From Hellea sp. (GTDB lineage Bacteria > Pseudomonadota > Alphaproteobacteria > Caulobacterales > Maricaulaceae): a stretch of DNA of 42,463 nt. Where the stretch lies: contig JAHDDT010000003.1 in assembly GCA_020629195.1 (NCBI GenBank), positions 2,569-45,031 on the forward strand, in the 5' to 3' direction. Of this stretch, positions 7,976 to 16,858 are shown piece by piece. Made by a program: the position numbers and the translations under genes. The notes beneath the pieces are model-generated. The model saw nothing but the letters and a program-made list of their open reading frames with translations. It did no database searches and was not told the DNA's origin. Each line of letters starts with the position of its first letter. The stretch's first letter is position 1.

Positions 7976-9477
7976 GCGGCGTTACAATATTGGCGTATAT
8001 AGTCACCGTGCCGGCTCATGCTTTCAACAGCTTGGGCCACTTCATTCTCCACTTTGCCAAGGTGTTGCGGCAAAGATTCAAGCGGAATGTGATCTGCAAC
8101 GGGATCATAGGCACGAGGTATAATGCCTTGGCCATAATAAACGGCGAGCCATGAGGGGTCTTTAAAGGCGCCGACATCGTAAGATACGACACGCCCGCTC
8201 GATTTAAAAAGCTCCATTTTATAGGTTAGACTTTCAGGCAGTTCCATATCGCGGATATGTCGCCAAAACGGGCTGTCATCACGCGTAGTGGCTACGTAGT
8301 GCAAGAGCAGAAAGTCTCGCACGCGCTCAAAATTTAGATCCATAATGCGATTATATTCGTCTTGGTCAATTTGAGGGCAATCCTTAGTCGGAAACATTTC
8401 AATAAAATTGGTTATAGCTTCTTGAATAAGAAAAATTCCTGTCGATTCCAGTGGTTCTAAAAATCCTCCCGATAGGCCAATGGCGATACAGTTCTTATGC
8501 CAGCTTTTATTGCGTTGGCCGGTTTTAAACCTGAGCGTTTTCGGCTCGCTGCGTTGATCTCCTTCCAAATCAGCCAGCATCGATGCTGCGGCCTCATCAT
8601 CACTTATGTGGTCAGAACAATAGACATATCCGTTGCCAGTTCTGTGTTGGAGTGGAATGCGCCATTGCCATCCCGCTGACTTTGCGGTGGCGGTTGTGTA
8701 AGGTAGGCTCGGGCCTTCATGCTCACAAGCAGCTGTCACGGCACGGTCACATGGTAAGAAATTAGTCCAGTCTTTATAGCCCGTTTCTAGGGCTTGTTCT
8801 ATCAACAGACCGCGAAAACCAGAGCAATCAATAAAGATATCTGCTTCTATGTCGGAGCCGTCTTCAAGTTTAACGGATGAAATAAATCCATTTTCACTGC
8901 GCAAGTTTACGTCAATTATACGTCCCTCAATACGTTTAATGCCGCGTTTCTCAGAAAAGGCTCTGAGGAATTTTGCATAGAGACCAGCATCAAATTGATA
9001 GGCAAAGCCAAAACTGGACAAAATATTATTGGGGTCAGGGTGAGGTAATTGAAATTTCCCATGACGTGCTGCCATGACGGGTAGAGACCATTTATCTAGG
9101 TGAATATCAAAGCCCTGTTGCGCCGCGCGGCTGACGTAGTGATGAAATCCAACCCGAGCGATATCTTCGCCGAAATTGCCAAAGGGATGAATGTAACTAT
9201 CCCCAATTTTTCCCCAATCTTTAAATTCAATGCCAAGCTTAAATGTAGCTTTTGTCGCCTTCATCAGTTCAGCTTCGTTAATACCTAGTCTTTGATTGAA
9301 AAATCGAATGTGAGGGAGTGTCGCTTCGCCAACGCCTACTGTGCCAATAGCTGCTGATTCAATAAGTGTTATAGATAGCTCTTGGTTACGTAAGGTGGCG
9401 CATAATCCCGCAGCCGTCATCCAACCCGCAGTACCGCCGCCCACAATGACTATTGATGTGACCTTCTTGTTATCCAA
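7972..9477 (-). CDS. Flavin-dependent tryptophan halogenase family protein (intact motifs)
   Basis: VIVGGGTAGWMTAA, GTVGVGEATLPHIRFFN, ATFKLGIEFKDWG (catalytic Lys region), GWQWRIP (WxWxIP), GLSGGFLEPLESTGI. The ORF extends to 9555, but a TTG at 9477 preceded by AGAAGG is the likelier start. Confidence 0.9.
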   Translation of the reverse strand: MDNKKVTSIVIVGGGTAGWMTAAGLCATLRNQELSITLIESAAIGTVGVGEATLPHIRFFNQRLGINEAELMKATKATFKLGIEFKDWGKIGDSYIHPFGNFGEDIARVGFHHYVSRAAQQGFDIHLDKWSLPVMAARHGKFQLPHPDPNNILSSFGFAYQFDAGLYAKFLRAFSEKRGIKRIEGRIIDVNLRSENGFISSVKLEDGSDIEADIFIDCSGFRGLLIEQALETGYKDWTNFLPCDRAVTAACEHEGPSLPYTTATAKSAGWQWRIPLQHRTGNGYVYCSDHISDDEAAASMLADLEGDQRSEPKTLRFKTGQRNKSWHKNCIAIGLSGGFLEPLESTGIFLIQEAITNFIEMFPTKDCPQIDQDEYNRIMDLNFERVRDFLLLHYVATTRDDSPFWRHIRDMELPESLTYKMELFKSSGRVVSYDVGAFKDPSWLAVYYGQGIIPRAYDPVADHIPLESLPQHLGKVENEVAQAVESMSRHGDYIRQYCNAA

Positions 9478-9661
9478 AGCGCTCGACCTTCTTGAATTTA
9501 ATTTCCTAATTGATGTCACGCCGTGTCGATGGACGCAATAAAATCTCTTCCACAAGCGACATTTTGGCGGGAAAAATAGCCCTGAAATCGCAGAATTTAT
9601 GAGATTTTGGAGAGTCTAAGACCCAAAATGGCTCATAGAGTGGAATGTAGTGAATAAACAA

Positions 9662-9677
9662 TTGACAGCGCTGTCAA
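9662..9677. promoter_or_regulatory. Putative LacI-family operator TTGACAGCGCTGTCAA between halogenase and GH3 genes
   Basis: Perfect 16-bp palindrome in the divergent intergenic region. Confidence 0.85.
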
Positions 9678-9765
9678 TATTCTCATTTTATACGCTGACT
9701 GAAATATTATATATTAGCGCGGATAAGCATTTGCTATAATGCATCTATATCATGGGGATTATAAA

Positions 9766-12330
9766 ATGACACATTCACATCTTCTTAAAAGCGTAGCTAT
9801 TTGCAGCTTGGCTGCCGTCCTTATAGCGTGCGGTGGACAAAGCGAGATGGCGGCCTCGACGGCAGAAACAAAGCCCGTTCCTCGCGCTCCAGGTTCAGTC
9901 GATACGTCAATCTGGCCTAAGGCAAAAAGTCCTGTTGGATTGGATGCTGCCATGGAGGCCCGCATTACAAAATTGATGTCGCAAATGAGTCTGCGTCATA
10001 AAGTTGGACAAGTTATTCAAGCTGATATCGGATCTATCACGCCTGAAGACATCAAAACTTATCCCTTAGGCTCTATCCTGAATGGCGGTAACTCGGCGCC
10101 AAATGGCGATAACCGTTCTCCAGCTTCTGCATGGGTGAAACTGGCCGATGAGTTTTATGAAGCGTCTAAAGAGGCTTATTCTGACGGGGTCCCCTTTATA
10201 CCGATGATTTGGGGAACAGATGCTGTGCATGGTCATAATAACATTCCTGGCGCAACGGTCTTTCCACATAATATCGGTTTGGGAGCCACGCGTAATCCAA
10301 AACTCTTGGGTCAGATTGGGGCTATTACAGCGCAAGAAATTCGTGTGGGTGCCCAAGAGTGGACCTTCGCGCCAACAATCGCGGTGGTAAGGGATGATCG
10401 CTGGGGCCGGACATATGAAGGTTACTCAGAAAATCCAGATGTAACAGCCTCATATGCAGGCGAGCTTATACGCGGTATTCAAGGTGAGCCGGGGTCAGAT
10501 ACATGGCTAAAGGGTAAAAAGGTTATCGCGACAGCCAAACACTTCTTAGGTGACGGCGGAACTAATCAGGGCCGTGATCAAGGTGATAATTTGGACACTG
10601 AAGAGCAATTGCGCGATATTCACGGCGCGGCCTATCCCGTCGCTTTAGATGCGGGTGCTCAGTCCGTCATGATTTCATTCTCAAGCTGGCAGGGGACGAA
10701 ACTGCACGGTCATAAAGGTCTTATTACAGATGTTCTCAAAGGCCGCATGGGCTTTGATGGTTTCGTAGTAGGGGATTGGAACGCTCATGGTCAGCTCGAT
10801 AGCTGCACAAATGAAAATTGCCCAGATGCGCTTCACGCTGGTCTGGATATGTATATGGCCCCTGATAGTTGGCGCGGTCTTTTTGACAACACTTTGGCAC
10901 AAGCGGAGAGCGGCGAGCTTGATCTTGAGCGGCTCGATGATGCGGTGCGTCGTATTCTGCGCGTTAAATTGCGTTCGGGTTTGTTCGAAGCGGGAAAACC
11001 GTCCTCCCGACCAGGCGCGGCTGAATATGCAGTACTACGTGACCCGGCTTCAAAAAAGGTAGCACGTCAGGCTGTCCGCGAAAGCCAAGTTCTCCTCAAG
11101 AATGACGGTGTTTTGCCGATCAACCCTGCAGCTACCGTGTTAGTAGCGGGTGATGGCGCAGATAATATCGGAAAGCAATCAGGCGGTTGGACACTATCTT
11201 GGCAAGGCACAGGAAATGAGAATTCAGACTTTCCAGGCGGATCATCATTCTTAGATGGCATTAAGCGTCATGTAGAGAAAGCTGGCGGTTCAGTTATCGA
11301 AGCAGACGCTGAAGGAATTTACCTTGGTAATCCAACCGTTGCGATCGTTGTTTTTGGCGAAGAACCTTATGCTGAGTTTAAAGGCGATATTGACAATCTT
11401 GCCTATAAGCCAGGCGACGATAGTGATTTGGCGCTTCTGAAAAAATATCAAGCCGCAGGTATTCCGACAGTGGCCGTATTCTTATCAGGTCGTCCGCTCT
11501 GGATGAATCGAGAGCTTAATGCGTCCAATGCTTTTGTGGCGGCTTGGCTTCCAGGGTCAGAAGGTGGCTACGCAACTGATCTTTTATTCACTGATAAGGA
11601 CGGCAAAGTCAGCCATGACTTCAAGGGGACGCTACCATATTCTTGGCCGCGTACAGCGATACAAACGCCGCTTAATTATGATGATGAAAATTATGATCCG
11701 CTATTCGCCTATGGTTATGGCTTGTCTTACGCGAAGCCCGGTAAAGTTGGAGTGCTTTCAGAAGAAGCAGGAATAGAATTATCAGCGAAAAATGATAGTG
11801 ACTTTTTCAAAGCTGGTAAGGCCGTCTTCCCGTGGGCTCTCGTAATTGGTGACCCGTCCGGGAAGACAACGGTGAAAACAACCAAGGCCGCTTCCCCGGC
11901 TGGTGTCGTCTCTATTGTATCCGCTGATGATGGCGTTCAGGAAAATATCCGGACGCTGAGCTTTGACGGAAGCGGCAAGGGCCGCTTTGAAGTCCGCGGC
12001 ACGCCCGTAGATTTATCGCGCCAGAATACGGGTGACATGGCAATTTATATGCGTTTGCGACCTGAATCAGGGACTGAAGCTGCGAACGTGTCATTGACCT
12101 TGGATTGCGGCAAAGGATGCGATCCCGTACAGCCATTGGGCAAAGTTCTTAGCGGTGTGAAAGCGGGTGAGTGGACTGAGGTGTCCGTGAAGCTGTCTTG
12201 CTTTGCAGAAGGCTCTTCAATGGAATATGTCTCTGCGCCATTTGCCGTTGAAACTGCTGATAAGGTGAGCTTTAGCTTATCCGATGTAAAGCTTGTCGCC
12301 AATGAAGGGCAAGCTGTCTGTCTTGACTAA
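9766..12330 (+). CDS. GH3 beta-glucosidase/exo-beta-glucanase lipoprotein (ExoP-like, with C-terminal accessory domain)
   Basis: Signal peptide/lipobox LAAVLIACGG; GH3 motifs MSLRHKVGQVIQADIGSI, PFIPMIWGTDAVHGHNN, KHFLGDGGT, FDGFVVGDWNAHGQ; C-terminal beta-rich extension. Start at 9766 preferred over 9739. Confidence 0.93.
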   Translation: MTHSHLLKSVAICSLAAVLIACGGQSEMAASTAETKPVPRAPGSVDTSIWPKAKSPVGLDAAMEARITKLMSQMSLRHKVGQVIQADIGSITPEDIKTYPLGSILNGGNSAPNGDNRSPASAWVKLADEFYEASKEAYSDGVPFIPMIWGTDAVHGHNNIPGATVFPHNIGLGATRNPKLLGQIGAITAQEIRVGAQEWTFAPTIAVVRDDRWGRTYEGYSENPDVTASYAGELIRGIQGEPGSDTWLKGKKVIATAKHFLGDGGTNQGRDQGDNLDTEEQLRDIHGAAYPVALDAGAQSVMISFSSWQGTKLHGHKGLITDVLKGRMGFDGFVVGDWNAHGQLDSCTNENCPDALHAGLDMYMAPDSWRGLFDNTLAQAESGELDLERLDDAVRRILRVKLRSGLFEAGKPSSRPGAAEYAVLRDPASKKVARQAVRESQVLLKNDGVLPINPAATVLVAGDGADNIGKQSGGWTLSWQGTGNENSDFPGGSSFLDGIKRHVEKAGGSVIEADAEGIYLGNPTVAIVVFGEEPYAEFKGDIDNLAYKPGDDSDLALLKKYQAAGIPTVAVFLSGRPLWMNRELNASNAFVAAWLPGSEGGYATDLLFTDKDGKVSHDFKGTLPYSWPRTAIQTPLNYDDENYDPLFAYGYGLSYAKPGKVGVLSEEAGIELSAKNDSDFFKAGKAVFPWALVIGDPSGKTTVKTTKAASPAGVVSIVSADDGVQENIRTLSFDGSGKGRFEVRGTPVDLSRQNTGDMAIYMRLRPESGTEAANVSLTLDCGKGCDPVQPLGKVLSGVKAGEWTEVSVKLSCFAEGSSMEYVSAPFAVETADKVSFSLSDVKLVANEGQAVCLD

Positions 12331-12355
12331 GCGATTGTTTATATGAATGAATATT

Positions 12356-12380
12356 GCCAAGCCTTAGGCTTGGCTTTTTT
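12356..12380 (+). terminator. Rho-independent terminator downstream of the GH3 gene
   Basis: GCCAAGCC-TTA-GGCTTGGC stem-loop followed by TTTTTT. Confidence 0.9.
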
Positions 12381-12385
12381 CTTGG

Positions 12386-13354
12386 CTATGTAGAGGAGGC
12401 TGCACCTATAAGCGGGGCTGTAGAATCAATAAGTAGCCTCAGAGGCACGCGCTCCATGCGCGATTGCATTTTACCCTTGCGGGTGAATCTTTCAATTGCG
12501 GACGGCCTTGATAAATATGGTAACAGATGTTGTGTTACGCCTCCGGCCAAGACAGCACCTTGCCAAGACCCGCTCGCCAGAACAGTATTGCCGATAAAAT
12601 TCATTAAAGCATTTGCGGTGAATTCACATGTGTCTTCTGCAATTTTATGGCCTGAATTTGCGCGTTGCGTGATGTCATTGGCTTTGAGCTCTGCGCAGGA
12701 GAGGCCGTTCACGGCAGATATAGCATTATGAACAATTTCCAAACCTCGCCCTGAGCAAATGAGCTCGAAAGAAACATAGCCATATTTGGCATTTAAAAAC
12801 GCTTGAATTTCACGTTCATAATCATCCAGCGGCGCAAAGGGTTGGTGGCCACCTTCCGTGGGTAAAACAGTCCATCCTTTCACGGCGTCACCCAAAAGCA
12901 AAGCTTGTCCTAAGCCCGTTCCTGCTCCTGCGACCGCAAGGGTTTTGAGAGGAGACAAGTATTCGCCCTGATGCCCGCGTTGTAGCATATGAAATGCATC
13001 ATCAGGCAATTCGGGAATAGACCGTGCCATGGCCGCAAAGTCATTCATAAAAACAAGGTGGTCAAATCCAAACCGTGACATCAAATCAGAGCGCCGCACT
13101 GTCCAGTCTTTATTCGTCAAACTGACTGAGTCTTCATCCATAGGCCCCGCTAAGGCAAAGACGGCTTGGTTTGGATGATCATTGCCTGTGGTATTGTCTA
13201 GGAAACATGCCAAAGCGTCACTGAACTTTTCAAAGTCATTGGCAGGTGCGCGCCAAATATGAGACAGGGACGGCAGCCCTGATGGGCGCCGCTGCGCGAC
13301 TGCAAAGCGGATATTTGTCCCGCCTATGTCGCCTACTAAGACGCGGTTTTGCAC
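12386..13354 (-). CDS. glk: Glucokinase (first copy)
   Basis: VLVGDIGGTNIRFAVA, FALAGP, LVFMNDFAAMA, AGAGTGLGQALL, LPTEGGHQPFAP. Confidence 0.92.
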   Translation of the reverse strand: MQNRVLVGDIGGTNIRFAVAQRRPSGLPSLSHIWRAPANDFEKFSDALACFLDNTTGNDHPNQAVFALAGPMDEDSVSLTNKDWTVRRSDLMSRFGFDHLVFMNDFAAMARSIPELPDDAFHMLQRGHQGEYLSPLKTLAVAGAGTGLGQALLLGDAVKGWTVLPTEGGHQPFAPLDDYEREIQAFLNAKYGYVSFELICSGRGLEIVHNAISAVNGLSCAELKANDITQRANSGHKIAEDTCEFTANALMNFIGNTVLASGSWQGAVLAGGVTQHLLPYLSRPSAIERFTRKGKMQSRMERVPLRLLIDSTAPLIGAASST

Positions 13355-13412
13355 TATTTTCCCTTTTACCGATTTATCGGATATTATCGTTTTAACATGA
13401 CATAAACTTGAG

Positions 13413-13426
13413 TGACAGCGCTGTCA
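13413..13426. promoter_or_regulatory. Putative LacI-family operator TGACAGCGCTGTCA in the divergent glk/lacI intergenic region
   Basis: Perfect palindrome identical to the other three sites. Confidence 0.85.
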
Positions 13427-13560
13427 ATATTGCTTAACGTATTGTTACAGCTGACACTTAAGAGATGAGGATAAAAGCAGGGTCTTTATTGACCTTTTAA
13501 GGGCTCTAAGCCATTGTTATTACTCAATGGACGGGGGCCCGTATTCGCGGCGTAAAGACA

Positions 13561-14568
13561 ATGAAGTCAACGATCACAGATGTAGCCAAACAGGCCGGTG
13601 TCTCAATGAAGACAGTCTCGCGCGTTTTAAACAATGAGCCGAATGTGGCTCAAAAAACGCGTGAACGTGTTTTGGCTGTTGCAAAGGAATTACGCTATTC
13701 TCCAAATTTGGCGGCAAGGGGGTTAGCCAGTTCAAAATCTTATTTACTCGCGCTCCTTTATGATAATCCGAGCCCGAATTATATTGCGAATATACAAAAG
13801 GGGGCCATAGATGCATGCCGAGATAGTGGGTATCATCTCGTTATTGAGCCGCTAAATATGAATATGGACGATATAGGGGATGCTCTTGAACTGCGTTTAG
13901 AGCGACTTCCTGTTGACGGTATCATCCTAACGCCGCCACTTTGTGATGATGAAAATCTTTTGGATGTTTTAAAGCGCCTGAAAATACCTTATGTGCCAGT
14001 TGCGCCGTCCCGTGAGCCTGATGATGTGACCTCTGTGAAAATGGATGATGTGCAAGCCTCATTTGAAATGACGGAATATATGATCCGTAACGGCCATAAG
14101 AAACTAGGTTTTATTAAAGGACACCCTGAACATAGCGCGAGTACACTTAGATATTTAGGCTTTGTCAAAGCTGTAGAAGCAGCTGGATTAGAGGTCGATT
14201 TGGACGCCGTCGTCGATGGAGATTTCTCGTTCAAATCAGGTGTTAAGGCTGCGGAAGTTTTACTGACTTCTAAAGAGCGTCCCACGGCTATATTTGCGAG
14301 TAATGACGATATGGCTGCAGCAGTCGTGTCAGTTGCTAGTCGTCTGGGTATTTCTGTACCAGGCGATCTATCTGTTGGGGGGTTTGATGATACTCCGCTC
14401 GCACAAATTTTATACCCGCAACTGACAACAATTAAGCAGCCCATCTATGAAATGGGGCATATGGCGGCGAGTTTGTTAATAAAGCCTCCAAAACCAGAAG
14501 ATCGCCTACCTAGCTATTGTCTTGATCACAAACTTATTATACGCGACTCCACTCAGAAAAGTGAGTAA
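13561..14568 (+). CDS. LacI-family transcriptional regulator (second copy)
   Basis: STITDVAKQAGVSMKTVSRVLNNEPNVAQKTRERV, hinge NLAARGLASSKS, AIFASNDDMAAAVV, VPGDLSVGGFDDTPLA. Confidence 0.95.
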   Translation: MKSTITDVAKQAGVSMKTVSRVLNNEPNVAQKTRERVLAVAKELRYSPNLAARGLASSKSYLLALLYDNPSPNYIANIQKGAIDACRDSGYHLVIEPLNMNMDDIGDALELRLERLPVDGIILTPPLCDDENLLDVLKRLKIPYVPVAPSREPDDVTSVKMDDVQASFEMTEYMIRNGHKKLGFIKGHPEHSASTLRYLGFVKAVEAAGLEVDLDAVVDGDFSFKSGVKAAEVLLTSKERPTAIFASNDDMAAAVVSVASRLGISVPGDLSVGGFDDTPLAQILYPQLTTIKQPIYEMGHMAASLLIKPPKPEDRLPSYCLDHKLIIRDSTQKSE

Positions 14569-14575
14569 AGTGCAA

Positions 14576-14604
14576 TTGACAGCGCTGTCATTTTCATTTC
14601 TAAT
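14576..14604 (+). promoter_or_regulatory. zwf promoter with embedded operator (TTGACA-N17-TCTAAT; operator core 14577-14590)
   Basis: TTGACA at 14576-14581, TCTAAT at 14599-14604, 17-bp spacer; the palindrome TGACAGCGCTGTCA overlaps the -35 and spacer. Confidence 0.8.
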
Positions 14605-14627
14605 CGTGTTTGATAAGGATCGAAACC

Positions 14628-16136
14628 GTGACATCATCCAACAAAAATACTGAAAATATCGAAACCTCTTCGGGGTCCACATTTGTCCCCGTAGAGCCCT
14701 TTGAAATTGTCGTGTTTGGCGGAACGGGTGACTTGGCGCGACGTAAGCTTTTACCCTCACTTTATCACCGTTATCGCGACGGACAAATTTCAGACGATAG
14801 CCGTATTGTAGGAGTTTCAAGGTCCAAACACTCACGTGCCGATTACCAAGCATTGATTGAAGCAAATTATCATGAGTTCGCCAAGGACGAAGAGTTTGAC
14901 CCAAAGCTTTGGGCAAAGTTTATTAAGCTTGTAGATTACGTTTCGATTGACGTTATGGCGGATAAAGATTGGTCAGCTCTTGGCGGGGCGCTTACTAAAG
15001 ACGCTGATCTTATTCGAGTTTTCTATCTTGCCATGCCGCCGCGCATGTTCGCGGATATTTGCGAGGGTTTAAAAGCGGCAGATTTGGTTCATGAAAAATC
15101 ACGCGTTGTTCTCGAAAAACCTTTGGGAACGGATTATGAATCTGCACGTGAAATTAACGCAGGTGTTGGGCGCGTATTTAAAGAAAACAACATCTATCGT
15201 ATCGACCATTACCTTGGAAAAGAAACGGTACAAAATCTGTTAGTTCTTCGCTTCGGGAATATTCTTCTTGAACCACTATGGTCTAATCAAGCGATTGATC
15301 ACATTGAGATAACAGTAGCAGAATCCATTGGTGTCGGTGGACGCGGCTCTTATTATGACGGAGCGGGAGCCCTACGCGATATGGTGCAAAACCATCTGCT
15401 TCAGCTCCTATGTTTGACGGCTATGGAAGCCCCAAGTTCGTTGGATGCAAATGATGTGCGGACTGAGAAAATCAAAGTTCTCAGAGCCTTGCGTCCTATT
15501 ACAACTGAAAGCGCAAAACGCAAAACAGTGCGCGGTCAATATGCACGCGGTAAAGTCGATGATGAAGCGGTCACAGATTATATGAGCGACGTTGATGTGA
15601 CCGAAAGCTCAACTGAAACCTATGTTGCCATCAAGGCAGAGGTTGATAATTGGCGATGGGCGGGCGTTCCGATTTATTTGCGCACAGGCAAACGTATGTC
15701 GTCGCGTCGTTCTGAAATCGTTATACAATTTAAATCCGTTCCGCATTCCATATTTGGCGATACCCAAGTGAATCCCAACAAGCTTGTGATTCGTTTGCAG
15801 CCTGATGAAGCGGTTAAGCTCTGGTTTGAAGTTAAGGAGCCTGGGGCCGGGGGGATGCGTTTGAAAACGCTTCCACTCAATTTGAGTTACGCAGATAATT
15901 TCACAGTCCGTTATCCCGATGCCTATGAGCGCCTTTTAATGGATGTGGTGCGCGGTAATCTCAGCTTGTTCATGCGCCGTGATGAAGTCGAGTCAGCTTG
16001 GAAATGGGTCGATGGTATTTTAGAAGCTTGGGAGGCATCGGGACAAAGAACTGAGCTCTATGCGGCAGGTAGCGAAGGTCCAGCAGAAGCCGATGATATG
16101 TTAGCCGGCTATGGTCATAGATGGTCTGAGGGATAA
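14628..16136 (+). CDS. zwf: Glucose-6-phosphate 1-dehydrogenase
   Basis: VVFGGTGDLARRKLLPSLYH, YRIDHYLGKETVQNLLVLRFGN. ORF from 14610 (TTG), but a GTG at 14628 preceded by aagga fits the RBS and promoter position better. Confidence 0.96.
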   Translation: MTSSNKNTENIETSSGSTFVPVEPFEIVVFGGTGDLARRKLLPSLYHRYRDGQISDDSRIVGVSRSKHSRADYQALIEANYHEFAKDEEFDPKLWAKFIKLVDYVSIDVMADKDWSALGGALTKDADLIRVFYLAMPPRMFADICEGLKAADLVHEKSRVVLEKPLGTDYESAREINAGVGRVFKENNIYRIDHYLGKETVQNLLVLRFGNILLEPLWSNQAIDHIEITVAESIGVGGRGSYYDGAGALRDMVQNHLLQLLCLTAMEAPSSLDANDVRTEKIKVLRALRPITTESAKRKTVRGQYARGKVDDEAVTDYMSDVDVTESSTETYVAIKAEVDNWRWAGVPIYLRTGKRMSSRRSEIVIQFKSVPHSIFGDTQVNPNKLVIRLQPDEAVKLWFEVKEPGAGGMRLKTLPLNLSYADNFTVRYPDAYERLLMDVVRGNLSLFMRRDEVESAWKWVDGILEAWEASGQRTELYAAGSEGPAEADDMLAGYGHRWSEG

Positions 16137-16137
16137 T

Positions 16138-16854
16138 ATGTCGGGCATATTCGCATTTGAAAGCTTTTCCAGTCGTGATGAGATGGTGATCAAAGCTACT
16201 CAGCAAATCTCTAGCGCAATAAGCTCAGCTGTTACCGCAAAGGGTTTCGCTAGCCTTATGTTATCGGGTGGCTCCAGCCCTAAGCCTGTCTATGAAGCGT
16301 TGACACAAATTGATTTGCCTTGGGATAAGGTCACAATCGGCCTTGTCGATGACCGCTGGATTGATCGCGGACTACCGGGCTCTAATGAAACTTTTTTAGA
16401 TGATACACTTTTTAAAGGTAAAGCAAAGGCCGCGAAATTTGTCGGACTGAAAACGTCTGCGCCCAATCCATCCGAAGGAGTCAAAGAAGCTGAAAAAAAG
16501 ATCAGCTCTATCGCTCAACCTTTTGATTTATGTGTTATGGGCATGGGACTGGACGGCCACACAGCGTCATGGTTTCCTAATTCAAAAGGCCTTAAAGAGG
16601 CCTTAGATATTCAGAATCCAAATAACGTTATAGCCATAGACGCACAGGGCTGTCCTGTTGCAGGGGAGCACCCTGAACGGATTACGCTTACATTATCCGC
16701 GGTTATGGGATCAAAACAAATTATCTTGATGATCCCTGGTGCTGGAAAATCAACTGTGTTCAAAGAGAGCGCACAGAAATCGGTTTATGATGCTCCGGTA
16801 AAGGCTCTCCGCGCAGCGGGCGAGCGCTTAACAGTAATGACGGATGAGAGCTAA
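16138..16854 (+). CDS. pgl: 6-phosphogluconolactonase
   Basis: LMLSGGSSPKPVYEAL, VGLVDDRWI-like VTIGLVDDRWIDRG, GMGLDGHTASWFP; ATG immediately follows the zwf stop. Confidence 0.95.
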   Translation: MSGIFAFESFSSRDEMVIKATQQISSAISSAVTAKGFASLMLSGGSSPKPVYEALTQIDLPWDKVTIGLVDDRWIDRGLPGSNETFLDDTLFKGKAKAAKFVGLKTSAPNPSEGVKEAEKKISSIAQPFDLCVMGMGLDGHTASWFPNSKGLKEALDIQNPNNVIAIDAQGCPVAGEHPERITLTLSAVMGSKQIILMIPGAGKSTVFKESAQKSVYDAPVKALRAAGERLTVMTDES

Positions 16855-16858
16855 ACCT

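Noticed and set aside
13989-14444. 151-aa minus-strand ORF
   Set aside because: Antisense shadow of the second LacI gene; Ser/Thr-rich artefact composition.
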